Below, piece after piece: positions 19,526 through 30,032 of a DNA stretch of 35,278 nt. Origin of the DNA: an uncultured Flavobacteriales bacterium. GTDB lineage: Bacteria > Bacteroidota > Bacteroidia > Flavobacteriales_G > Salibacteraceae. Location of the stretch: contig CALKOP010000097.1 of NCBI GenBank assembly GCA_938091155.1, positions 1 to 35,278 of the forward strand, written 5' to 3'. Position 1 is the first letter of the stretch. Each line of letters opens with the position of its first letter. The translations under genes were made by a program, and so were the position numbers. The notes beneath the pieces are model-generated. The model saw nothing but the letters and a program-made list of their open reading frames with translations. It made no database searches and was not told the origin of the DNA.

Positions 19526-21013
19526 TTAGTGGATTCCTCGCATCCCTTTATTCAGCAGAGGAGAAATCGCTAGTATGATCACACCAGTAGCCAGCATAAT
19601 CATAGTGATGAATGGATAAAGCTCAAGATCAAAGCCTTCGAGCATGCTTTCCATGACTCCAGCGAAGTAGTTTCCTGCAGCAAAACTTGCCATCCAAAGA
19701 CCCATAACTACAGACACTAATTTCCTAGGTGCCAGTTTTGTAATCATTGAAAGACCAATAGGAGAGAGCATTAGTTCTCCGAGCGTGAGTACTACATAAA
19801 CCACCACTAACCAAAGCGGAGATACCAAGGTGCCATCTGCAGCAAGATCAGCTGCTTGCGACATGATCCAGAATGCGGCAGCGCCAAAAAACAGACCAAT
19901 GGCAAACTTTACGGGTGTTCTTGGATTCAGTTTCATCTTGTCCATCTTCAACCAAAGGATAGAAAACAAAGGCGCAAAAATTAGGATGGCTATCGGGTTG
20001 ATGTTCTGAAACCAAGTAGCAGGAATCTCCCAGCCCATTATAAAACGGTTTGTGTTCTCAGCCGCAAATAAGTTCATGGTACCACCAGCTTGTTCAAAGC
20101 CAGCCCAGAATACGATATTGAAAAATGCCAATACCACAATAACGACCATGCGGCTCCATTCTTCGCCCCCTTCGGTGCCTTTGAAAATAATGGTCGCGAG
20201 TCCTACAAGTAAACCAATGAAACCTACTGTAATGAGAATGCTAGCAAGGTTTTCTGGAATAAGTCTCCAAAGGAAAATAATCACGAGCGTGGAAATAATC
20301 AGCGCAACGGAGTACACAAAAATTTCTCTCCAGTCTTTTGCGTCTAGCACCAACTTACCTTCTAGCGTGTTAGGAGGTAAACCTTTGTCTTGAAGCGTAT
20401 GCTCCTGACCTTTCAGCCAGACAACACTCACCAAAAGTCCTAAAGCTGCGGCAAAATAGCCCCATCCCCAATGAACGTTTTCACCCAAGGCCCCGGCCAA
20501 AAATGGTCCGAGAATCGCTCCTAGGTTTATACCCATATAGAATATGTTGAAGGCAGAATCTTTTCTAGGATCGTTGTCATCATAGTAATCGCCAACTATG
20601 GTTGAGATGTTTGGTTTGAAGAAACCATTACCAATGATCAATACTCCAAGTCCAAAATTGAAAAGGAATAATCGTGATTCAACATCAAGTGATTGAGCCA
20701 TAAACGCACTGCCTGCCAATAAAAATTGACCAACAGCCATAACAAGTCCACCTATATAAACTGTCTTACGTTTTCCTAAGAATCGGTCAGCAACCCAACC
20801 ACCGAGGATCGGAGTCATATAAACAAGTCCGGTGAAAATTGCATAAAGCTCTAAAGCTTCTTGGCGATCGAGTCCGAATCCGTCATCGACAAGCTTGGCT
20901 GTTAAATATAGGGTGAGCAATGCTCGCATTCCGTAGTAGCTGAATCGCTCCCACATTTCAGTTGCAAACAGCGTGTACAAGGCTCTTGGGTGACCTTTCT
21001 TTTCTTCACTCAT
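19526..21013 (-). CDS. Peptide MFS transporter (POT/PTR family)
   Basis: MSEEKKGHPRALYTLFATEMWERFSYYGMRALLTLYL; FNIFYMGINLGAILGP; ELMLSPIGLSMITKLAP. Confidence 0.95.
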   Translation of the reverse strand: MSEEKKGHPRALYTLFATEMWERFSYYGMRALLTLYLTAKLVDDGFGLDRQEALELYAIFTGLVYMTPILGGWVADRFLGKRKTVYIGGLVMAVGQFLLAGSAFMAQSLDVESRLFLFNFGLGVLIIGNGFFKPNISTIVGDYYDDNDPRKDSAFNIFYMGINLGAILGPFLAGALGENVHWGWGYFAAALGLLVSVVWLKGQEHTLQDKGLPPNTLEGKLVLDAKDWREIFVYSVALIISTLVIIFLWRLIPENLASILITVGFIGLLVGLATIIFKGTEGGEEWSRMVVIVVLAFFNIVFWAGFEQAGGTMNLFAAENTNRFIMGWEIPATWFQNINPIAILIFAPLFSILWLKMDKMKLNPRTPVKFAIGLFFGAAAFWIMSQAADLAADGTLVSPLWLVVVYVVLTLGELMLSPIGLSMITKLAPRKLVSVVMGLWMASFAAGNYFAGVMESMLEGFDLELYPFITMIMLATGVIILAISPLLNKGMRGIH

Positions 21014-21125
21014 AGAATATGAATTACAGGTTTATTAGAGTTTGATTTAAGGGGGTTGATCGATACTATTCGGTCAACGGTGGGTAAATATAGAAATGTA
21101 TTGCAAAGTGTATTGTTATCTGCAC

Positions 21126-23297
21126 CTACAGTTTTTCCATAATGAAATTGGTCATTTTGGTGTATAAATGAAAACGAGTGTTGCCACCGTAAATTCCGTG
21201 ATTTCTTTCTGGATAGATGGCGTAATCGAATTGTTTGTCAGCCTTAACTAGTGCGTCTACCATCTCTACCGAGTTCTGATAGTGTACGTTATCATCTCCT
21301 GTTCCATGAACCAGAAGGTAGCTTCCTTGCAATTTATCTACATGGTTAATCGGTGAATTGTCATCATATCCACTGCCATTTTCTTGGGGTAATCCCATGT
21401 AACGTTCCGTATAGATGCTGTCATAAAACCTCCAGTTGGTTACAGGAGCAACCGCTATGGCCGCCTTAAATACTTCAGCACCTTTCATCAATGAAAGGCT
21501 AGACATATACCCTCCATAACTCCATCCCCAAATCCCAATTCGACTTCCATCCACATAGCTTTGGTTTGCTAAGTATTTCGCGCCCTCTATCTGGTCTTCG
21601 GTTTCTAATTTACCGAGTTGCTTATAAGTCTGAGTTTTGAATTCCGCGCCTCTACCGCCTGTTCCTCGGTTGTCAACACATGCCACAATATATCCTTGCT
21701 GTGCAAGCATTTGGTGCCACCAATAATTTCCACTCATCGAGTTGGTAACCTGCTGTGATCCAGGACCACCATAAACGAACATTAAGACCGGGTATTTCTT
21801 CTTTTTATCAAAATCGATGGGCTTAATCATCCATCCGTTCAGGCTGTGACCCATTGATGTTTTGAAATCAAAAAACTCCACTTCTGATAAATTTAGTCCT
21901 TCCATTAAAGCATTTAGATCTGCGTTATCTTCCAAAATGCGAATCTCCTTGCCCTCTTTGGAATGAAGACTCACCCGCATGGGGCTGTTAGCCGTATTGT
22001 GATAAAGAATGTAAAAATCAAAAGTGGTGCTGAATGAAGCTCTGTTTGATCCATTATCTGGACTTAATAGTTTCATATCCCCTCCAGATACAGGCGCTGA
22101 GTATAACTCAGTATTCATTGGGTCATTTTTACTTGCTGTGAAAAAGACCTGATTCGACTTTGGGTCATAACCTTTGAAATCGCCTACTTCCCAATCTCCC
22201 TTCGTTATTTGCTTTTCGTTCTTGCCGGTTAAATCAAAGCTGTACAAATGGAAGAATCCGTCCTTCTCCGATTTCCAAATGAAGTTGTTGTTATCATTAT
22301 AAAAGGTCAGGTCGTTACTTATCTCAATGTAAGTGCTACTCGATTCTTTGTAGATAGATTTAGTGGCCATTGTGCTTGTCTCCACCAATAAAATCTCCAA
22401 TTGGTTTTGAAGCCTTGGCATTTTCATTACAGCAAGAAACTCACTTTTCTCGGTCCACTTTATACGCGGGATATATTCATACTGATCTAAATTTAAATCG
22501 CTGGTGTTTCCACTTTTTACATCATAGATATGAATGGTTACAATGGAATTATCTTCCCCTGCTTTTGGGTATTTGTACAGGTAGTCTTCTGGATACAAGT
22601 CAGTAAAGGTTTGCATGTTGAACTGACGCACATTGTCCTCATTAAACCTGTAATAGGCTATTTTACTTCCATCGGGTGACCAGAAAAATGCTTTGTCAAA
22701 AGCGAACTCTTCTTCGTACACCCAGTCTGTGTAACCATTTATTATTTGATTCTGTGCACCATCCTTTGTTATGGTCGTTGTCTTGCTTTGAGCCGGTTCA
22801 AAAATGACAATGTTATTCTCAACTACACAGGCAATTTTACTTCCATCAGGCGAAAAACTTGCGTGACGCTGTTTCTGATCATTGTAGATTCTCATGGCAC
22901 TTTTTGCCTCTAAATCAACTAAAAAGTAGTTCTCGATGGTAGAGTGACGATATATGTTTTCCGTTTCTGTCCGGATGAGCATTTTCTTCTCGTTTGGCGA
23001 AAATTCATATCCTTCTACGCTGAATTCTTCTTGTCCAGTCATAGTTGCCATTTCCTGAGAGGTAAGCAGTGTCGTTACCTTTTCACCCGTTTCATATGAA
23101 TATTTATTGATTTCTAGGCTGTCAGGTTTCCCGTCTGTGGTAGTGTAATGAACCCCGTCATTCATAGATCGAAGTTCATAGACCGACTGTTGTCGATAGC
23201 TTCCTTTTGTCCAAATATCTTCTAAGGTTATTTGCTGAGCGCTTAATGCGAATACCATTAAAGAGAGAGCAATGGTGAGTTGTGAACGTGTCATCAT
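21126..23297 (-). CDS. S9 family prolyl oligopeptidase (dipeptidyl peptidase IV-like)
   Basis: 723 aa; beta-propeller N-terminus, catalytic GIWGWSYGGYMSSLSL, HGTGDDNVHYQNS, NHGIYGGN. Confidence 0.95.
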   Translation of the reverse strand: MMTRSQLTIALSLMVFALSAQQITLEDIWTKGSYRQQSVYELRSMNDGVHYTTTDGKPDSLEINKYSYETGEKVTTLLTSQEMATMTGQEEFSVEGYEFSPNEKKMLIRTETENIYRHSTIENYFLVDLEAKSAMRIYNDQKQRHASFSPDGSKIACVVENNIVIFEPAQSKTTTITKDGAQNQIINGYTDWVYEEEFAFDKAFFWSPDGSKIAYYRFNEDNVRQFNMQTFTDLYPEDYLYKYPKAGEDNSIVTIHIYDVKSGNTSDLNLDQYEYIPRIKWTEKSEFLAVMKMPRLQNQLEILLVETSTMATKSIYKESSSTYIEISNDLTFYNDNNNFIWKSEKDGFFHLYSFDLTGKNEKQITKGDWEVGDFKGYDPKSNQVFFTASKNDPMNTELYSAPVSGGDMKLLSPDNGSNRASFSTTFDFYILYHNTANSPMRVSLHSKEGKEIRILEDNADLNALMEGLNLSEVEFFDFKTSMGHSLNGWMIKPIDFDKKKKYPVLMFVYGGPGSQQVTNSMSGNYWWHQMLAQQGYIVACVDNRGTGGRGAEFKTQTYKQLGKLETEDQIEGAKYLANQSYVDGSRIGIWGWSYGGYMSSLSLMKGAEVFKAAIAVAPVTNWRFYDSIYTERYMGLPQENGSGYDDNSPINHVDKLQGSYLLVHGTGDDNVHYQNSVEMVDALVKADKQFDYAIYPERNHGIYGGNTRFHLYTKMTNFIMEKL

Positions 23298-23441
23298 GAA
23301 TTGATTTTTTGAGATGGTCGAAAATAGAGAATTGAGTCAATTTCTGGGATGGATTGTGAGTGAAGCCTGCGACTTGTCATAATTAGTGGAATGAATATGA
23401 AAAATTGACTCAAAAATGAAATCTCGGATTGCTAATATTGA

Positions 23442-24827
23442 ATGATGAATCAGATAGTGGATGAGTTGATCCGAATTGTTGGGGAAGAAAATGTTTTTAC
23501 CGATGAAAATACGCGCAAAGAATATGGTCATGATGAAACGGAGGATCTGAGTTTTCCACCATCAGTTGTCGTGAAACCAGGAACTACACATGAGGTGAGC
23601 GACATAATGAAGTTGGCAAATACTTATGGATTTCCGATAACTCCAATTGGAGCTAGAACGGGTTTAAGTGGAGGAGCCTTATCCGTAAAAGCAGGTATTG
23701 GTTTGAGCATGGAACGTTTTAATAATATCATCGATATCGATGAGCAAAACCTACAGGCAACATTGGAACCTGGAGTTATTACTCAAGTTTTTCAAGATTC
23801 AGTTAGGGCAAAAGGTTTGATGTACCCACCTGATCCCGCAAGTCGTGGGAGTTGTTTTATTGGCGGTAACGTGAGTGAGAACTCTGGTGGGCCAAAGGCC
23901 GTGAAATATGGCGTGACTAAAGATTATGTGCTGAATCTAGAAGTGGTTTTTTGCAGTGGGGAAGTTATTTGGACCGGAGCAAACACATTGAAGAATAGTA
24001 CGGGTTACAACCTGACTCAGCTTATGGTTGGCAGTGAAGGCACACTAGGTGTTATTACAAAAATCGTTATGCGTTTGATTCCACATCCTATACATGATTT
24101 ACTCATGCTGGTGCCATTCAATTCTGCCGAAAAAGCCTGTGAAGCGGTTAGCGCCATTTTCAAAGCGGGAATCATTCCTTCGGGAATGGAGTTTATGGAG
24201 CGAGACGCTATCGTATATGCGATGGATTTTATCGATGAAGAACCAGTGCCACTTGGGCCAGATGAGCAAGCTCATTTGTTGATTGAAGTGGACGGAAATG
24301 ATCTGGACGCACTGATGCTAGATTGTGAGAAAATAGTCGGTGTGGTAGAGCAATTTGAATGTGGTGAGGTGCTTTTTGCAGAGGATCAAGCAAAAAAGGA
24401 TCAATTGTGGAAACTACGTAGAAGAGTAGGTGAGGCGGTAAAAGCGCAAAGTGTATATAAAGAAGAAGACACGGTAGTGCCAAGATTCCAGCTTCCAGCT
24501 TTACTGAAAGCAGTAAAACAAGTTGGGAAACTCTATGGATTCCGAAGTGTATGTTATGGTCACGCTGGAGATGGAAACCTGCACGTCAATATACTACGTG
24601 ATGAAATGTGCGAGGAAGATTGGAATAAAACAGTGAAGGTTGGTATTCGCGAACTGTTTGAGCAAGTAAAAAAGCTGGATGGTACTATTTCAGGAGAACA
24701 CGGAATTGGCTTGGTGCAAAAGGATTACATGGACATCATGTTCTCGGAGTCACATCTAGATTTGATGCGTTCTATAAAGAAGGTGTTTGATCCTAAGGGG
24801 ATTTTGAACCCTGGAAAGATTTTTTGA
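23442..24827 (+). CDS. FAD-binding oxidase, GlcD/D-lactate dehydrogenase type
   Basis: 461 aa; PIGARTGLSGGALSVKAGIGLSMERFN, SEGTLGVITKIVMRLIP, YGHAGDGNLHVNIL, SGEHGIGLVQKDYM, FDPKGILNPGKIF. Confidence 0.95.
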   Translation: MMNQIVDELIRIVGEENVFTDENTRKEYGHDETEDLSFPPSVVVKPGTTHEVSDIMKLANTYGFPITPIGARTGLSGGALSVKAGIGLSMERFNNIIDIDEQNLQATLEPGVITQVFQDSVRAKGLMYPPDPASRGSCFIGGNVSENSGGPKAVKYGVTKDYVLNLEVVFCSGEVIWTGANTLKNSTGYNLTQLMVGSEGTLGVITKIVMRLIPHPIHDLLMLVPFNSAEKACEAVSAIFKAGIIPSGMEFMERDAIVYAMDFIDEEPVPLGPDEQAHLLIEVDGNDLDALMLDCEKIVGVVEQFECGEVLFAEDQAKKDQLWKLRRRVGEAVKAQSVYKEEDTVVPRFQLPALLKAVKQVGKLYGFRSVCYGHAGDGNLHVNILRDEMCEEDWNKTVKVGIRELFEQVKKLDGTISGEHGIGLVQKDYMDIMFSESHLDLMRSIKKVFDPKGILNPGKIF

Positions 24828-24834
24828 TTTTCAA

Positions 24835-25158
24835 CTAACGCTCATTAGCGCTTTTAACTGGCTGCTTGTACAAATGCCAATTCATATTAAGCAAGAAGAA
24901 CTGGAAAGAAATCCCCACTACACCCATTCCCCATAAAGTGCTCGCAACCCAATTGCGAAAAAATAACATTGGGATTAGTAGAGGTAAGCAAGTCAAGAAA
25001 GTACTTAGGGCAAATTCATTCGAAAATTGCTTACTAACTTGAAGTTCATCGTTGAAATAATAAGCGAGTATATAAGGAATTACGCTCATTACAACTGCTA
25101 TGGTTATCGCAATTACTTCGCTCCCATACTTCATTTCACAATAATACACAGTATTCAA
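24835..25158 (-). CDS. Small hypothetical membrane protein
   Basis: 107 aa with about three hydrophobic segments; no recognised family. Confidence 0.5.
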   Translation of the reverse strand: MNTVYYCEMKYGSEVIAITIAVVMSVIPYILAYYFNDELQVSKQFSNEFALSTFLTCLPLLIPMLFFRNWVASTLWGMGVVGISFQFFLLNMNWHLYKQPVKSANER

Positions 25159-25304
25159 TATTGGACTAAATATGTTAAAGCTGTTTATTCACAAACTCTC
25201 GACAATATGGCAATGAACAGAGGTTTCATTTAAGAAATGAAGAACACTATTTATTCCGCAACAATCCCTACGGTGAATTACTTTCGTCAAATCAAAAAAT
25301 ATTT

Positions 25305-27179
25305 ATGTCGAAACCCATTTATCTTTTCGCTTTTTCTGCTCTATTTATCTCAGCTTGCTCCTCCGAACCAAAAGAGGAAACTGAAGTGGTAGTTGAAACA
25401 CAGAAATATGCTATACCCATTCACAGTTTTGCCCAACCAAATAAAGCTGCAGTCACCCATCTAAACTTGGATATCCTAGTTGATTTTGATTCAAAGGCCA
25501 TCAGCGGCAGTGCTACGTATGATGTAGTGGTGAATGCCGGGGAAAATAGGATTGTGTTTGATACAAGAAATCTTTCGATCAAGGAAGTGACAATTGATGG
25601 GATGATTACCAAGAATTGGTGGTTGGGACCACTTAAGGAATTTATGGGCGTGCCTTTAGAAATTGAAGTTACCGATAATACGAAACAGGTTTCCATTGAA
25701 TATTCCACGACAGAAGGCGCAGAGGCTTTGCAATGGTTAAATCCTCAGCAAACGGCTGGAAAAGAACATCCTTTTTTGTTTACCCAGTCACAGGCTATTT
25801 TAGCAAGAACATGGATTCCATGTCAAGACAGTCCAGGTATTCGATATACCTATGAGGCCACTGTTAAAGTGCCAAACGATTTGATGGCATTAATGAGTGC
25901 TACAAATCCTACTAAAATTGATTCGTCAGGCAAGTACAATTTCGAAATGAAGCAACCTATTCCAAGTTATCTCATGGCTTTGACAGTGGGTGATTTGCGA
26001 TTTGCGCCCATTGGAGATGAAACGGGGGTGTATGCTGAGCCTTCGGTATTGGAATCGGCAGCATATGAGTTTGCTGATATGCAAAAAATGCTTGAAGCAG
26101 CAGAAGCGCTTTATGGTAAGTATGCTTGGGAACGTTATGACGTGATTGTCTTACCTCCAAGTTTCCCGTTTGGCGGCATGGAGAATCCTCGCTTAACGTT
26201 TGCAACGCCAACAATATTGGCTGGCGATAGGTCTCTCACGGCATTAGTAGCGCATGAATTAGCTCATAGCTGGAGCGGTAATTTGGTTACAAATAGCACG
26301 TGGAATGACTTCTGGTTGAACGAAGGCTTCACCGTTTATTTTGAGCGAAGAATAATGGAAGATGTCTATGATAAAGACTACGCTAATATGCTTGCTATTC
26401 TTGGTTGGCAGGACCTTCAGCACACGCTGGAAGAGTTTGCAGATGTTCCAAATGACACAAAACTTAAGCTTGATTTAGACAATCGTGACCCTGATGATGG
26501 CATGAGCGATATAGCATATGAAAAAGGATACTTTTTGCTTAGGACATTAGAAGAAAACGTGGGTCGAGAAAAGTTTGATGTTTTCTTGAAAGAGCATTTT
26601 ACAGGTAACGCTTTTAAGACCATGACAACAGAACAGTTTTTAGTGAATCTGAAAGAGCAGTTATTAGATGGAAGCGAGGAAAAGTATGCTGAACTTAAAG
26701 TGAAACAATGGGTATATGAACCTGGTATACCTTCGAATGTGGTTGCAGTTGAGTCACCATTATTTGCGCAGGTAGAAGCACAATTAGATTCTTTTCTTGC
26801 AACTGGAAATCCCGCAGTAATTGACACAGCCAAGTGGACTACACACCAATGGTTGCACTTTCTGAGAAATATGCCAGAAGAGGTAAGTGTCGAAAACCTA
26901 GCAGCAATTGATAACACATTTGGGTTTACCAAAACTGGCAATAGCGAGATTGCTGCAGAGTGGTACGTTCTATCCATTGAGAACAATTATGCTCCAGCAA
27001 ATCAAGCCATCAAAGATTTCCTAATTCGAGTGGGACGTAGAAAGTTTCTAACCCCAATATATGGTGCGCTTATAAAAGCTGACCCCTCCAAAGAAAGCGC
27101 AAAGGCCATTTATGCCAAGGCACGACCTAATTATCATTCGGTGTCAACGAATACGTTGGACGCCATGTTAGATATTTGA
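25305..27179 (+). CDS. M1 family metallopeptidase (leukotriene A4 hydrolase-like aminopeptidase), lipoprotein
   Basis: Lipobox FISACSS; GGMENPRLTFATPT; HELAHSWSGNLVTNSTWNDFWLNEGFTVYFERRIME (HExxH-18x-E). Confidence 0.96.
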   Translation: MSKPIYLFAFSALFISACSSEPKEETEVVVETQKYAIPIHSFAQPNKAAVTHLNLDILVDFDSKAISGSATYDVVVNAGENRIVFDTRNLSIKEVTIDGMITKNWWLGPLKEFMGVPLEIEVTDNTKQVSIEYSTTEGAEALQWLNPQQTAGKEHPFLFTQSQAILARTWIPCQDSPGIRYTYEATVKVPNDLMALMSATNPTKIDSSGKYNFEMKQPIPSYLMALTVGDLRFAPIGDETGVYAEPSVLESAAYEFADMQKMLEAAEALYGKYAWERYDVIVLPPSFPFGGMENPRLTFATPTILAGDRSLTALVAHELAHSWSGNLVTNSTWNDFWLNEGFTVYFERRIMEDVYDKDYANMLAILGWQDLQHTLEEFADVPNDTKLKLDLDNRDPDDGMSDIAYEKGYFLLRTLEENVGREKFDVFLKEHFTGNAFKTMTTEQFLVNLKEQLLDGSEEKYAELKVKQWVYEPGIPSNVVAVESPLFAQVEAQLDSFLATGNPAVIDTAKWTTHQWLHFLRNMPEEVSVENLAAIDNTFGFTKTGNSEIAAEWYVLSIENNYAPANQAIKDFLIRVGRRKFLTPIYGALIKADPSKESAKAIYAKARPNYHSVSTNTLDAMLDI

Positions 27180-27187
27180 AAAACGAA

Positions 27188-28375
27188 ATGGAGCAACAGA
27201 AAATAGATTCTCCTGTCATTTTTGACGATACTACACAGGCCTTTGCGCACCTAAGCGACAATGATCTAAGGTCTAACTATTGGATCTTTCGTTTGATGAA
27301 TAGCTCATTTCTGACAGGGTTGTCTACCTCACTTGCTGAGCTTGCCATTAAGATTGGTTTTCCGGTAAGTTGGGCAGCAAAGCCAACTGTTTTTCGAGTG
27401 TTTTGTGGTGGGGAAACTATCGATGAATCGCTTGAAGTGGTCAATAAATTAGGAGAAAACAAAGTTGGGGCTATTCTCGATTATTCTGTTGAGGGACAAG
27501 ATTCGGAATCTGAGTTTGCGAAGACAGAGAAAGAGTTAATTGAGATTGTAAGTATTGCTAAGGATAATCCACACATTCCCGTCACTTGCATGAAGATAAG
27601 CGGCATAGCTTCAAATCGATTATTGGAGCGGTTATCATCTGGAGTTGATTTAACTGATCCTGAAAGAGTGTTAAGCGGAGTCTTACACAAACGTTTCGAG
27701 CGTATTTGTCAGGCAAATTTTGATGCTGGAGTTCCAGTTTATGTAGATGCCGAGGAAAGCTGGATACAGCCGGCTATTGATCGATTAGTGGAATCCATGA
27801 TGTCCAAATTCAATAAGGACAAAGCCATAGTGTTTCAAACGCTACAAATGTTTAGACATGATCGGTTAGCATACTATCGAGACTTGATCGAAAAAGCTAG
27901 AATTGGTGGCTTTAAAGTTGGAATGAAAATCGTGCGGGGTGCTTACCTTGATAAAGAGAATGAAAGAGCTGAAGAGAAGGGTTATTCTTCGCCTATTCAA
28001 CCCAGCAAGGTTGCCACAGATGAGGCATATAATGCAGCTTTGAAGTTGAGTATAGATAACCTCGATTGGGTGGAGTTTTGCGCAGGAACACACAATGAAT
28101 ACAGTAGCCAATACTTGGCCTTTTTAATGAATGAAAAAGGACTGCAAAACGATCATCCGAATATATATTTCAGCCAATTGTACGGTATGAGTGATTATAT
28201 GAGCTTTAACTTAGCTGCTGCGGGATATAACGTGAGTAAATACTTGCCTTACGGCCCCGTTAAATTCACCCTGCCTTACCTCATTAGAAGAGCAAAAGAA
28301 AACACCGCCATTGCAGGCCAAATGGGTAAAGAGTTCAGTATGATACTGAAGGAGCAGTCGAGAAGGAAAAGCTGA
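27188..28375 (+). CDS. Proline dehydrogenase family protein
   Basis: VYVDAEESWIQPAIDRLV, KVGMKIVRGAYLDKENERAEEKGYSSPI, LPYGPVKFTLPYLIRRAKEN. Track start 27176 is a TTG; ATG at 27188. Confidence 0.93.
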   Translation: MEQQKIDSPVIFDDTTQAFAHLSDNDLRSNYWIFRLMNSSFLTGLSTSLAELAIKIGFPVSWAAKPTVFRVFCGGETIDESLEVVNKLGENKVGAILDYSVEGQDSESEFAKTEKELIEIVSIAKDNPHIPVTCMKISGIASNRLLERLSSGVDLTDPERVLSGVLHKRFERICQANFDAGVPVYVDAEESWIQPAIDRLVESMMSKFNKDKAIVFQTLQMFRHDRLAYYRDLIEKARIGGFKVGMKIVRGAYLDKENERAEEKGYSSPIQPSKVATDEAYNAALKLSIDNLDWVEFCAGTHNEYSSQYLAFLMNEKGLQNDHPNIYFSQLYGMSDYMSFNLAAAGYNVSKYLPYGPVKFTLPYLIRRAKENTAIAGQMGKEFSMILKEQSRRKS

Positions 28376-28507
28376 TAACTAATCATGGAATTCATAAGTT
28401 CCAATCAGTTGTATAAACAACCAGTAGGAATTTATACTGCGCGTATCCGAAATGAGAATGTTTCAACTGGCGTAAAATTCACAGTTATACAGGGATTGCT
28501 GCCAATC

Positions 28508-29541
28508 TCATTTCTGTTCGATATTGCGAATCCATCGCTTACCGGGCATCTCGAATATGGAATGACTTAGTGCGGACGACACGAATAACAGGCAAAGCAA
28601 AAGCACAAACTCTATTTCTTTTGACTGATATATCTGCCAGACTGATAATCGATTGACATAATGCAATAACAACATTGTTGGGTATTGGATGATGTAAAGC
28701 GCATAGCTGATTCTATGAATATAGTGCATTTGTTTTGATGATAGAAAAAGGCTGATCTTTTAGGAAGATGTATGATGCTAAATACGAGTTCGGCAAAAAG
28801 TGGACTAAGTAATCCGTTATGACTTAGCTGGACCATCGGGGTGTTATTGGTCAGTATCCAAAGCAATAATGGCGTGGCTGAAATAAAAATTATCAAGTAA
28901 GCTTTTGGGCTCCATGTGCTTAGGTTTTTGTGATCAAGAATGACCTTCATGGAAGCGATGCCAAACAAAAAAATACTAAGATGCATTAATGGGTGGTATT
29001 GAGACACCAAATCAGCAAATGTGATAATCTGGGTTAAACTCCAAAAAGCAACAGTTGTGATCCAAACTAATTAGCTTGTTGTTTTTTTGATAAAGACCAA
29101 CGATACTTGGGAAGCATATATAAAAGAACATTTCGTTGGATAGCAACCACCTTGGATAGTTTAAACTCAACTCTTCCCGCTAAACCATGACTGCAAGAGA
29201 AGGGCACTTAGCAGTGATTTTGATGTGAATATTTCTTGTTGCTATATTAGATGGCTTATTATTAAAAAGAGAAGGAGAGCAAGAAAATAGAGCGGGTAGA
29301 TTCTGGAAAAACGATTGATCAAAAAGACAGATGGTCTAAACGTGTTTTAAAGCAATTGGCTTTGATATGCTTTGTAAAGGACGAGCCTCGATAAATAGAA
29401 GAAATAAGAAACGGCAATATTTCCATTTGCAAAGAAGGTTCGTACTCCGCCTTGGATAGCATCCAATTCTAACCCAAAATGGAAAAACACAACCAACAAG
29501 GCCGCTACAAATCGTGTAAATGTGAGGTTATGAGTGTTCAC
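28508..29541 (-). pseudogene. Acyltransferase family 3 (OafA/YrhL-like), multiply disrupted
   Basis: N-terminus MNTHNLTFTRFVAALLVVFFHFGLELDAIQGGVRTFFANGNIAVSYFFYLSRLVLYKAYQSQLL* continues in the same frame as NTFRPSVFLINRFSRIYPLYFLALLLFLIISHLI*QQEIF..., then frame-shifted WLLSNEMFFYICFPSIVGLY, WITTVAFWSLTQIITFADLVSQYHPLMHLSIFLFGIASM and MHYIHRISYALYIIQYPTMLLLHYVNR. Confidence 0.9.
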
Positions 29542-29645
29542 GATATTATCTCATGAAAATATAACTCTATCATTTGTCTGGCACAATTCGGACTGAGTAT
29601 TTTGTAAAATGAGCAACACTATTTTACCAAATTGATTTTACTGAT

Positions 29646-30032
29646 TCATTCAACCTTTTCTCCACATTTAAAGCGAAGGGGAAGAGTAAATTGATACATA
29701 CGAGATTCAGAAATTTCAGATTTCCAATTCCAAGTTTTCATCGCTTCACAAGCTTTCACTGCATTCTTACTGAAATCAGTGTGTGGAGAACGCATTAATT
29801 TAATTTCACTGACTTCTCCATTATCATCGAAAATAACAAGCACAACTGCATAGGTATTGATTCCTGACTGGCTCTAGGTTTCAGGACACTCAAGATACTC
29901 CGCCAAGTGATCTTGTATGTATTGTTGTTTTTCTGAAGTTAGTTTCTCAAAGCTTATTGAAAGGTTTTCTTGCGCATTGAGTAAACTAGAAAAGCCAATT
30001 ACGGAAATAAAAAGCATTAATTTTCTAAGCAT
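29646..30032 (-). pseudogene. TonB C-terminal-domain-like secreted protein interrupted by one in-frame TAG
   Basis: ATG at 30032 gives MLRKLMLFISVIGFSSLLNAQENLSISFEKLTSEKQQYIQDHLAEYLECPET*SQSGINTYAVVLVIFDDNGEVSEIKLMRSPHTDFSKNAVKACEAMKTWNWKSEISESRMYQFTLPLRFKCGEKVE. TAG at 29874-29876, codon 53. Start overlaps the menE stop (ATGCTTAG). Confidence 0.8.

Noticed and set aside
25225-25241. TTCATTT-AAG-AAATGAA hairpin upstream of the M1 peptidase
   Set aside because: Short AT-rich stem likely to occur by chance; no T-run or operator partner.
26417-26986. 189 aa minus-strand ORF
   Set aside because: Antisense to the M1 peptidase; Ser/Cys-rich shadow ORF with no motif.
28385-28570. 61 aa plus-strand ORF after proline dehydrogenase
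   Set aside because: Overlaps the C-terminal end of the acyltransferase pseudogene on the other strand; no support as a gene.
28376-30032. TAG recoding / alternative genetic code to explain in-frame TAGs
   Set aside because: The neighbouring acyltransferase is broken by TAA and frameshifts too, and intact genes in the window terminate with TAG, so ordinary decay is simpler.
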